This document shows positions 1-6,562 of a DNA stretch of 8,355 nucleotides, piece by piece. Position 1 is the stretch's first letter; the number at the start of each line of letters is the position of its first letter. Source of the DNA: Lachnospiraceae bacterium (GTDB taxonomy: Bacteria > Bacillota > Clostridia > Lachnospirales > Lachnospiraceae). A program made the position numbers and the translations under genes. Location: contig JAAUZN010000033.1 in the NCBI GenBank assembly GCA_014804565.1, positions 19,789 through 28,143 of the forward strand, in the 5' to 3' direction. The notes beneath the pieces are model-generated. The model searched no databases. It saw nothing but the letters and a program-made list of their open reading frames with translations, and was not told the DNA's origin.

Positions 1-1665
1 GAGCGGATCAAAAAGGTGATCAAAGAGGTGATCGAGGACGGCAATATCATTCTCTTTTTGGATGAGATGCACACCATCATCGGCGCGGGCGGCGCGGAGG
101 GAGCGATAGATGCGTCCAATATTCTGAAACCTTCTCTTGCCAGAGGCGAGATCCAGCTCATCGGCGCGACCACAATCGCAGAGTACCGCAAGTATGTGGA
201 GAAGGATGCCGCGTTGGAGAGACGTTTCCACCCGGTGACGGTGGAGGAGCCGACCATTGAGGAGACAGAAAATATACTGCGGGGTATTGCCCATAAATAT
301 GAAGAGCATCACAGAGTTACAATCACGCCGGAAGCGATCAGTGCGGCGGTGGCTCTGTCGGCGCGCTATATCAATGACAGAAATCTGCCGGATAAGGCGA
401 TAGATCTGATCGACGAGGCTTCCGCGGCTGTGCGGCTTCACGTGACGAAGCAGCCCGATAAGCTGCAGGAGCTGTCCGATGAGATAGACAAGATAGACTT
501 GCAGATCGAACGTTCCATCCGCATGGAGGCATTCACTCAGGCAGCGGAGCTGAAAAAGAAGCAGGAGAGCTGTATCAGGAAATATGAGCGTCTGGTCAAG
601 AAGATGGAGCAGGCGGAGCAGAATCGCGCCTATGTGGTGGGAGAGAACGAGATCGCCGAGGTGGTGGCACTGTGGACGAAGATCCCTGTGAAAAAGTTGG
701 CGGAGAAGGAGAGCGAGCGGCTCTTAAAGCTGGAATCCATCCTGCATAAGCGGGTGATCGGCCAGGAGGAGGCTGTGGTAGCTGTGGCGAAGGCCATGCG
801 CCGGGGCAGAGTGGGTTTGCAGGACCCCAATCGTCCCATCGGTTCTTTCCTGTTTCTGGGGCCTACGGGCGTGGGTAAGACCGAATTATCCAAAGCCTTG
901 GCGGAGGCTATGTTTGGCTCCGAGAACGCTTTGATCCGGGTAGATATGTCAGAGTACATGGAGGGACATTCGGTGTCCAAGATGATCGGATCGCCCCCGG
1001 GATATGTGGGGTTTGAGGAGGGCGGACAGCTCTCCGAGAAAGTGCGCAGGAATCCCTACTCCGTGGTACTTTTTGACGAGATAGAGAAGGCTCATCCGGA
1101 TGTGTTTAATGTACTCCTGCAGGTGCTTGACGACGGGCATATCACCGATTCCAAGGGGCGGAAGGTGAGCTTTAAGAACACCATCCTGATCATGACCTCG
1201 AACGCAGGCGCACAGCGGATCATCGACCCTAAGAATCTGGGATTCGGAGCGGCGGAGACGGAGAAACAGAGTTATGATAAGATGAAGGGCAAGGTGATGG
1301 AGGAGGTAAAACGCCTCTTTAAGCCGGAATTCATCAACAGGATCGATGAGATCATGGTATTCCATCCTCTGAACAAAGAGGATATGAAAGCGATCGTGAC
1401 TCTTCTTTCCAAAAATCTGACGAAGCGCTGCAGAGAGCAGATGAATATCGATCTGGCGATCACTTCCTCCGTGAAGGAGCATCTGATCGAGAAGCATATG
1501 GATGTCAAAATGGGCGCAAGGCCGATGAAGCGGGCGATCCAGTCGGAGATCGAGGATGCGCTGGCGGAGGAGATTCTGGCAGGAAAAGTGAAGAGCGGCG
1601 ACAAAGTCTCTGTTGGACTTAAGAACAAAAAGATAACCTTTACGGTTAAAGCAGTAGGAGAATAG
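1..1665 (+). CDS. clpC: ATP-dependent Clp protease ATP-binding subunit ClpC (5' end missing)
   Basis: This is the C-terminal 554 codons of a class I (two-AAA-domain) Clp unfoldase; the frame is open from base 1. ClpC hexamers unfold substrates and thread them into ClpP in the cytoplasm. The fragment starts just before the D1 Walker B (46-66, ILFLDE) and includes the D1 arginine-finger segment ALERRF (211-228). A short middle domain with a UVR-like helix motif (about 505-555) follows; its short length fits ClpC rather than ClpB, whose middle domain is long. D2 has Walker A GPTGVGKT (859-882), pore loop GYVG (1000-1011), Walker B VVLFDE (1063-1080), an arginine finger in FINR (R at 1339-1341) and sensor 2 GARP (1513-1524). 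An LGF tripeptide (1237-1245) sits where ClpP-partner unfoldases carry their ClpP-docking loop. About 260 residues (N-domain, D1 Walker A) lie off the left edge, assuming the usual total of about 810. The middle-domain Phe used by ClpC for adaptor control seems conserved (532-534); that alignment is inferred. Confidence 0.96.
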   Translation, partial: ERIKKVIKEVIEDGNIILFLDEMHTIIGAGGAEGAIDASNILKPSLARGEIQLIGATTIAEYRKYVEKDAALERRFHPVTVEEPTIEETENILRGIAHKYEEHHRVTITPEAISAAVALSARYINDRNLPDKAIDLIDEASAAVRLHVTKQPDKLQELSDEIDKIDLQIERSIRMEAFTQAAELKKKQESCIRKYERLVKKMEQAEQNRAYVVGENEIAEVVALWTKIPVKKLAEKESERLLKLESILHKRVIGQEEAVVAVAKAMRRGRVGLQDPNRPIGSFLFLGPTGVGKTELSKALAEAMFGSENALIRVDMSEYMEGHSVSKMIGSPPGYVGFEEGGQLSEKVRRNPYSVVLFDEIEKAHPDVFNVLLQVLDDGHITDSKGRKVSFKNTILIMTSNAGAQRIIDPKNLGFGAAETEKQSYDKMKGKVMEEVKRLFKPEFINRIDEIMVFHPLNKEDMKAIVTLLSKNLTKRCREQMNIDLAITSSVKEHLIEKHMDVKMGARPMKRAIQSEIEDALAEEILAGKVKSGDKVSVGLKNKKITFTVKAVGE

Positions 1666-1684
1666 AACATAGGAGGAAGGTACA

Positions 1685-2095
1685 ATGGCTGTAGTAGAGG
1701 AATTGCTGCGCGCAGAGGGCGACGGAACGATCAGCTTTGGCAATCATATGCTTGCTGCCAAGGCGAAGCTGGAGGATTACGAGCATGGCGGTAATCTGTA
1801 CAAGGTGAAGACCTTTAAGGAACTGACAAAGCTGGAGAAAAACGGTATGTTTGCTTATGAGTCGGAGCCGGGAACCAGCGTAAACGGCTTTTCAGAGACA
1901 GAGAACGGCGTCACCTTCAAGGTGGAAGGCAGTGAGGATGCCCAGATCACGGTGGGACTCGAGGAGGACACGGTGTATAAGGTCTATGTAAACGACGCTA
2001 ATGTAGGAGAGATGAAGACGAATCTGAGCGGAAAGCTGAATATCAGTGTGGAACTTGCAAGTGTAGGTGCAGTAGAGGTAAAGATCGTAAAGTAA
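1685..2095 (+). CDS. Conserved small acidic protein of unknown function between clpC and radA
   Basis: This encodes 136 residues with a strong AGGAGG site (1671-1676) eight bases before the ATG, 19 bases after the clpC stop, so it is almost certainly co-transcribed with clpC. The protein has no signal peptide, membrane segment, Cys or Trp. It is acidic (23 Asp/Glu against 14 Lys/Arg). Short alternating hydrophobic segments with Gly/Asn turns suggest a mostly beta fold. The C-terminal third (YKVYVND at 98-104, KTNLSGK at 111-117, ending VEVKIVK) resembles a small beta-sandwich module. From memory, similar proteins occur in Lachnospiraceae and are sometimes auto-labelled 'endosialidase'. Nothing here supports an enzyme: it is far too short and has no sialidase motif. 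Its position suggests a stress or protein-quality-control role, perhaps as a ClpC partner, but that is inference. The coding call is firm; the function is unknown. Confidence 0.9.
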   Translation: MAVVEELLRAEGDGTISFGNHMLAAKAKLEDYEHGGNLYKVKTFKELTKLEKNGMFAYESEPGTSVNGFSETENGVTFKVEGSEDAQITVGLEEDTVYKVYVNDANVGEMKTNLSGKLNISVELASVGAVEVKIVK

Positions 2096-2102
2096 GTGAT
2101 TG

Positions 2103-2162
2103 AAAGACAGGGCTTTTTGACTGACATGAGTGTCACATTTGGTCGAAAGGCCCTGTCTTTTT
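2103..2162 (+). terminator. Strong intrinsic terminator between the small gene and radA
   Basis: Bases 2103-2121 pair with 2142-2160 in an unbroken 19-bp stem containing two G-U wobbles. The lower part is GC-rich (ACAGGGC against GCCCTGT) and the stem is followed directly by a T run (2158-2162). The apex holds a second small hairpin (TGACA at 2122-2126, TGTCA at 2131-2135, loop TGAG). The reverse direction has only TTT after the stem, so it should act mainly on + strand transcripts. It begins seven bases after the small-gene stop codon and ends 19 bases before the radA start, leaving little room for a separate radA promoter. Confidence 0.88.
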
Positions 2163-2181
2163 GGGCGATAGGAGAAAACCG

Positions 2182-3546
2182 ATGGCAAAGGGAAAAACAA
2201 CGGTATTTTTTTGTCAAAACTGTGGCTATGAGTCCTCCAAATGGCTGGGACAGTGTCCTGGCTGCAGAGAATGGAATACGATGGTGGAGGAAAAGGTATC
2301 GGGAAAGAGCGGCGGCGCACGGGGGAATGCGGCTGGAAGGAAGGACGCAGAGCCGGTGAGCCTTAGCGAGGTGGATCTGAGCGAAAAAGCGCGCATGACC
2401 ACCCATATGGCGGAGCTTGACCGGGTGCTGGGCGGCGGGATCGTGCCGGGTTCCCTCACATTGGTGGGAGGCGATCCGGGCATCGGCAAATCCACCCTTC
2501 TTTTGCAGGTGTGCAGGCATATGGCGGCGGACGGCCACAAGCTTCTCTATATTTCCGGGGAGGAGTCCCTGCAGCAGATCAAGCTGCGCGCCAATCGGAT
2601 TGGGGACTTTTCGGAAAATCTTCTCCTTTTGTGCGAGACAAGTCTGGAGACGGTGGAGCAGACGATTCGCAAGCAGATGCCGGCGGTGGCTGTCATCGAT
2701 TCGATCCAGACCATGTATCACGAGGAGATATCCTCTGCGCCGGGCAGCATTTCCCAGGTTCGGGAATCCACGAATGTACTCATGCAGCTTGCCAAGGGGC
2801 TGGGGGTGTCCATCTTTATCGTGGGCCATGTGACCAAGGAGGGTACAGTGGCGGGCCCCAGAGTTCTGGAACATATGGTGGATACGGTATTATACTTCGA
2901 GGGAGACAGGCATGCCTCGTACCGGATCCTGCGGGGAGTGAAGAACAGATTTGGCTCGACCAATGAGATCGGTGTCTTTGAGATGAAGGAGGAGGGACTT
3001 TCGGAGGTGAAGAATGCCTCGGAATTTATGCTGAGCGGGAAGCCGGAGGGAGAAAACGGCTCTGTGGTGTCCTGCTCGATGGAGGGAACCCGGCCCATCC
3101 TGCTGGAGATTCAGGCATTGGTCTGTCACAGCAATTTCGGTATACCGAGGCGTCAGGCCATCGGAATGGATTTTAACAGATTGAATCTGTTGATGGCAGT
3201 GCTGGAAAAGCGTTTGAATCTGCAGATGTCCGATTGCGACGCCTATGTGAATCTGGCCGGCGGCATGCGGATCGTGGAACCGGCTATTGATCTGGGAGTC
3301 GCCATGGCGGTGGCGTCCAGCTTTAAGAACCGGGTGATCGACGATAAGACCATTGTCTTTGGGGAAATCGGCTTAAGCGGAGAGGTGCGGGGTGTTTCCA
3401 TGGCTGCACAGAGAGTGGCGGAGGCGGCCAAGCTGGGCTTTACCACCTGCATCCTGCCCAAAGTCAACGTGGGACAGATCAAGCCTCCGGCGGGGATGCA
3501 GGTCATCGGCGTGGGGACGGTGCGGGATGCCATCGACTTGATTTAA
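2182..3546 (+). CDS. radA: DNA repair protein RadA (Sms), branch-migration ATPase
   Basis: RadA is a RecA-like hexameric ATPase that extends heteroduplex DNA during recombinational repair. I chose the ATG at 2182 (454 residues, close to the usual 450-460) because AGGAG (2170-2174) lies seven bases upstream. An in-frame TTG at 2161 lies in the terminator T run and has no usable site. Domains in order: a C4 zinc finger (Cys 11, 14, 25, 28, spaced CxxC and CxxC); a RecA-type core with Walker A GGDPGIGKST (residues 96-105); the RadA-specific KNRFG motif (254-258, bases 2941-2955); and a C-terminal Lon-protease-like domain (about 280-454) which in this family is a DNA-binding scaffold rather than a protease. 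It lies downstream of clpC as in many Firmicutes, but a small gene and a terminator come between. No internal truncation or frameshift is visible. Confidence 0.97.
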   Translation: MAKGKTTVFFCQNCGYESSKWLGQCPGCREWNTMVEEKVSGKSGGARGNAAGRKDAEPVSLSEVDLSEKARMTTHMAELDRVLGGGIVPGSLTLVGGDPGIGKSTLLLQVCRHMAADGHKLLYISGEESLQQIKLRANRIGDFSENLLLLCETSLETVEQTIRKQMPAVAVIDSIQTMYHEEISSAPGSISQVRESTNVLMQLAKGLGVSIFIVGHVTKEGTVAGPRVLEHMVDTVLYFEGDRHASYRILRGVKNRFGSTNEIGVFEMKEEGLSEVKNASEFMLSGKPEGENGSVVSCSMEGTRPILLEIQALVCHSNFGIPRRQAIGMDFNRLNLLMAVLEKRLNLQMSDCDAYVNLAGGMRIVEPAIDLGVAMAVASSFKNRVIDDKTIVFGEIGLSGEVRGVSMAAQRVAEAAKLGFTTCILPKVNVGQIKPPAGMQVIGVGTVRDAIDLI

Positions 3547-3566
3547 AGAGGCTTTTATGATAATAT
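3538..3566 (+). promoter_or_regulatory. Possible sigma-A promoter for the LCP gene
   Basis: TTGATT (3538-3543, overlapping the last radA codons) is separated by 17 bases from TAATAT (3561-3566). The -10 is preceded by TGA, giving an extended -10 (TGn) element. Each hexamer matches consensus at 4 of 6 positions. The predicted start is near 3573, giving a leader of about 50 bases before the LCP gene. No terminator lies between radA and the LCP gene, so read-through from radA could add to expression. Confidence 0.42.
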
Positions 3567-3606
3567 GTTTCTTTAGATGATCTGCAATACAAAGGGGAAT
3601 TAGGAT

Positions 3607-3622
3607 CTGACAAAGGAGTCAG
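3607..3622 (+). promoter_or_regulatory. Small hairpin presenting the LCP gene ribosome binding site in its loop
   Basis: CTGAC (3607-3611) and GTCAG (3618-3622) can form a 5-bp stem with loop AAAGGA (3612-3617), which holds most of the Shine-Dalgarno sequence (AAGGAG, 3613-3618). The ATG follows at 3624. The stem is short, so it may only tune translation modestly. The ribosome binding site is certain; the regulatory meaning of the fold is not. Confidence 0.4.
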
Positions 3623-3623
3623 T

Positions 3624-4709
3624 ATGGATAAGAAAAAGCGCGGCTTTCGGGGGAGCGTTCCGCTCCTGATCGTGGAGGTCTGTGTCCTGTTCATTGCGAT
3701 TGGCGTGATGTATGTAGTCGTCACCATGACCAGCGAGGTAAACCGCAAGGACATTGATGAGGACAATATCCGTATCAATGAGGAGATTGTTCAGAAAAAG
3801 ACCACCGACGTAAAGCAGGCAGAGGCAAAAGAAAAGGAACCGGCGAAAGGATATCGCAACATTGCACTTTTTGGTGTGGATGCCAGAAACGGGGAACTGG
3901 GTAAGGGCACCCGAAGCGATACCATTATGATCGCCAGTATCAATCAGGATACCCAGGAGATCAAGCTGATTTCCGTTTTTCGAGACACCTATCTGAACCT
4001 GAGTAACGACAGCTATAATAAATGCAATACGGCCTATGCACAGGGCGGGCCGGAGCAGGCAATCAATATGCTCAATATGAATCTGGATCTGGACATCACG
4101 GACTATGTCACCATCGGCTTCTCCGGATTGATCGATGCGGTCGATGCGCTGGGCGGGATAGAGATGGAAGTGACAGACGTTGAGATCACCCACCTGAATA
4201 ATTATCAGCTCTGTATGGCGGAGGAGCTGGGTGTGGACTACACACCGGTGGACCACAGCGGCAGACAGCTGTTGAACGGTATGCAGGCTACCGCTTACTG
4301 TCGTATACGCTACACGAAGGGCGATGATTTCCGTCGGGCGCAGAGACAGAGAGAAGTGCTTGCCGCCATGATGGAGAAGGCGAGAGGCGCATCTGTGAGT
4401 ACGCTGACTGATATGGTCAATGCCGTACTGCCTCAGGTGGAAACCTCCTTAAACGTAAATGAAGTCTTAAGCGTTCTCAGCAGTGTGGCGGGCTATAGGG
4501 TGACGGAGAGCGACGGATTTCCCTTTGAGGGAGGAAGAGCCGGCGCCAATGTGGGCAGTAAGGGAAGCTGTGTGATTCCGAAAGATCTGGAGGAAAATGT
4601 GAGACAGCTTCATCAGGTGCTATACCCGGAGGAGAACTACGAACCCTCCACAGCGGTGAAGCAGATCAGCGAAGAGATTCAGGCTCAGACAGACGAGTAT
4701 ATACAATAA
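3624..4709 (+). CDS. LytR-CpsA-Psr (LCP) family cell-wall polymer ligase
   Basis: LCP proteins transfer glycopolymers (wall teichoic acid, capsule or similar) from undecaprenyl-pyrophosphate carriers to peptidoglycan on the outer face of the membrane. This 361-residue protein has a short basic N-terminus (KKKR), one membrane-spanning helix at about residues 12-34, and a charged Lys/Glu-rich spacer to about residue 78. The LCP domain runs from about 79 to 250. Family motifs include NIALFGVDAR (79-88) followed by GTRSDTIM, the FRDTY segment (Arg120), RIRYT (227-231) and DDFRRAQRQR (234-243); the Asp and Arg residues bind the lipid pyrophosphate and metal in characterised members. The topology (N-in, catalytic domain outside) is as expected. 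AAGGAG lies five bases before the ATG. The polymer substrate cannot be told, because no teichoic-acid or capsule synthesis gene is in the window. Confidence 0.93.
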   Translation: MDKKKRGFRGSVPLLIVEVCVLFIAIGVMYVVVTMTSEVNRKDIDEDNIRINEEIVQKKTTDVKQAEAKEKEPAKGYRNIALFGVDARNGELGKGTRSDTIMIASINQDTQEIKLISVFRDTYLNLSNDSYNKCNTAYAQGGPEQAINMLNMNLDLDITDYVTIGFSGLIDAVDALGGIEMEVTDVEITHLNNYQLCMAEELGVDYTPVDHSGRQLLNGMQATAYCRIRYTKGDDFRRAQRQREVLAAMMEKARGASVSTLTDMVNAVLPQVETSLNVNEVLSVLSSVAGYRVTESDGFPFEGGRAGANVGSKGSCVIPKDLEENVRQLHQVLYPEENYEPSTAVKQISEEIQAQTDEYIQ

Positions 4710-4734
4710 TACAGATAAAGGAAATAAGTAAGTG

Positions 4735-4763
4735 GGCAGCAGTTCATATCCGGGACTGCTGTC
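4735..4763 (+). terminator. Terminator-like hairpin between the LCP gene and the ABC exporter genes
   Basis: Bases 4735-4745 pair with 4753-4763 (11 bp including two G-U pairs), with the 7-base loop ATATCCG. The stem is stable, but the following bases (TGTGTCTATAG) are not a proper T run, so termination may be weak or partial. The hairpin starts 26 bases after the LCP stop. With the rest of 4710-4800 it makes up the gap between the two units; I saw no good promoter in that gap. Confidence 0.45.
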
Positions 4764-4800
4764 TGTGTCTATAGGCAGAGAAGGAGTGCGGTTTGTCGTT

Positions 4801-6561
4801 ATGAGGAAATTGCTGGTTTACCTGAAAGATTATAAAAAGGAAACAGTTTTTGCCCCGCTTTTTAAAATGCTGGAGGCGACCTTTGAGCTGTTTGTGCCTC
4901 TGGTCATGGCAGCGGTCATTGACCGGGGAATCAAAAATGCGGATACCCCTTATGTTTTGAAGATGGGTGGGATTTTGGTGGCGCTGGGATTGATCGGACT
5001 GGTCTGTTCTATCACAGCGCAGTATTTTGCGGCCAGGGCGGCGGTGGGATTTTCCGCCAAGCTGAAATCGGCTCTTTTTGCTCATCTCCAGAGTCTTTCT
5101 TTTACGGAGATGGATACGCTGGGCACCTCCACCATGATCACCCGCATGACCTCGGATGTGAATCAGGTACAAAACGGCGTCAACATGGTGCTGCGGCTCT
5201 TTCTGCGCTCGCCTTTTATCGTGTTCGGTGCCATGATCATGGCTTTTACGATCGATGTGAAAGCGGCGTTTCTCTTCGTGGTGACCATACCGCTTCTTGC
5301 CGTTGTGGTCTGTGGGATCACGGCGATCACCATGCCCATGTACCGCAGGGTACAGGCGGGACTGGACTCGGTGCTCGGCGCAACCAGAGAGAACCTTACG
5401 GGCGCCCGTGTGATCCGCGCATTTCACAAAGAGGAAGAGGAGATAGCGGGATTCGAGCAGAAAAATGATACGCTTGCCAATCTGCAGCTTTATGTAGGAA
5501 GGATATCCGCATTGACCAATCCGGTCACATACATTATCATCAATGCAGCAACCATCCTTTTGCTCTATACGGGAGCCGTCCGGGTGGATGAAGGCAGCAT
5601 TACCCAGGGACAGGTGGTGGCGCTGGTCAACTATATGTCGCAGATTCTGGTGGAGCTGGTCAAGCTGGCCAATCTGATCATAACCATCACCAAGGCGCTG
5701 GCCTGTGCCAACCGGATCGAAGCCATCTTTGAGGTAAAGAGCTCTATGCAGTGGGAGTGTCTGACGAAGGACAGCGGTTTGGAGGCGGAGAAGAACGGCC
5801 GGACGGCGGGAGAAGAGCCGGCTGTGGAGTTTGATCATGTGCATCTGACCTACGCGGGTGCAGGGGCGGAATCCCTGTCAGATATAGATATCAAAGTGCG
5901 CAGAGGACAGACCATCGGTGTCATAGGCGGTACGGGCTCGGGTAAATCCTCGCTGGTGAATATGATCCCCCGGTTTTACGATGCCACGCAGGGGACGGTG
6001 CGCGTGAACGGCAGAGATGTGAAGGAATATGGGATGGAAACGCTCAGAGAGAAGATCGGCGTGGTACCCCAGCGGGCAGTGCTCTTTCGCGGGACGATCC
6101 GGGAAAATCTGCAGTGGGGCAAGAAAAATGCCACGGATGAAGAGCTGTGGGAGGCACTTTCGCTGGCTCAGGCGAAATCCTTTGTGGAGGAGAAGGAGGG
6201 CGGACTGGACGCTCCGGTGGCTCAGGAGGGCCGCAATTTCTCCGGCGGACAGAGGCAGCGTCTTACCATCGCCAGAGCGCTGGTGGGGAAGCCAGAGATA
6301 TTGATTCTGGATGACAGCGCGTCGGCCCTGGATTACGCAACGGATGCGGCTCTCAGGCAGGCACTTAAGACGCTTCAGAAGACCACGGTATTTATTGTAT
6401 CTCAGCGCGCCTCCTCCATTCAGCATGCGGATCAGATCGTGGTGCTGGAGGATGGAGAAATGGTGGCCTGCGGTACACACGAGACGCTGCTGAAAGACTG
6501 TCAGGTGTATCAGGAGATTTATTTTTCTCAATTCGAGAAACCAAAGGGGGCGGAGGCATAA
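4801..6561 (+). CDS. ABC exporter half-transporter, subunit with degenerate ATP site
   Basis: A type IV (exporter-fold) ABC half-transporter of 586 residues: a membrane domain with about six helices (residues 15-310) and a nucleotide-binding domain (about 340-586). Motifs: Walker A GGTGSGKS (376-383), Q-loop Gln424, signature FSGGQ (480-484), Walker B ending in Asp504. The next residue, normally the catalytic Glu, is Asp505 (bases 6313-6315), and the switch His is replaced by Gln535 (6403-6405). Its own ATP site should therefore bind but hardly hydrolyse ATP, as in the degenerate half of TM287/288- or BmrCD-type heterodimers. I chose ATG 4801 because homologous exporters begin at a similar MRKLL-type sequence; AAGGAG (4781-4786) is 14 bases upstream, which is long. 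A GTG at 4732 with AAAGGA upstream would add 23 residues but places the hairpin inside the gene. The following gene is its partner. Substrate unknown; multidrug or peptide-like export is possible. Confidence 0.94.
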   Translation: MRKLLVYLKDYKKETVFAPLFKMLEATFELFVPLVMAAVIDRGIKNADTPYVLKMGGILVALGLIGLVCSITAQYFAARAAVGFSAKLKSALFAHLQSLSFTEMDTLGTSTMITRMTSDVNQVQNGVNMVLRLFLRSPFIVFGAMIMAFTIDVKAAFLFVVTIPLLAVVVCGITAITMPMYRRVQAGLDSVLGATRENLTGARVIRAFHKEEEEIAGFEQKNDTLANLQLYVGRISALTNPVTYIIINAATILLLYTGAVRVDEGSITQGQVVALVNYMSQILVELVKLANLIITITKALACANRIEAIFEVKSSMQWECLTKDSGLEAEKNGRTAGEEPAVEFDHVHLTYAGAGAESLSDIDIKVRRGQTIGVIGGTGSGKSSLVNMIPRFYDATQGTVRVNGRDVKEYGMETLREKIGVVPQRAVLFRGTIRENLQWGKKNATDEELWEALSLAQAKSFVEEKEGGLDAPVAQEGRNFSGGQRQRLTIARALVGKPEILILDDSASALDYATDAALRQALKTLQKTTVFIVSQRASSIQHADQIVVLEDGEMVACGTHETLLKDCQVYQEIYFSQFEKPKGAEA

Positions 6562-6562
6562 T

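Noticed and set aside
1..1665. ClpB rather than ClpC identity for the first gene.
   Set aside because: The middle region is short with a UVR-like motif, and an LGF tripeptide is present at the ClpP-docking position, which ClpB lacks.
949..1743. A 264-codon open frame on the minus strand over the end of clpC.
   Set aside because: It fully overlaps a strongly conserved gene, runs into the next gene's start, and has no recognisable motif.
1685..2095. Sialidase or endosialidase function for the small gene.
   Set aside because: The protein has 136 residues and lacks any sialidase repeat, catalytic pattern or secretion signal.
2117..2145. A radA promoter with TTGACT as the -35 box.
   Set aside because: No acceptable -10 hexamer lies 16-18 bases downstream, and the -35 candidate is part of the terminator stem.
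2096..2359. An 87-codon + strand frame starting right after the small gene.
   Set aside because: It is translated from the terminator stem and then out of frame through radA; it has no ribosome binding site and no family resemblance.
1984..2874. A 296-codon open frame on the minus strand over the terminator and radA.
   Set aside because: It would translate through the terminator stem and the conserved radA zinc-finger and Walker A coding region; its composition is typical of an antisense shadow.
4744..5844. A 366-codon open frame on the minus strand.
   Set aside because: It lies across the first ABC gene, has a His/Arg/Gln-rich composition with no recognisable domain, and mirrors the codon pattern of the sense gene.
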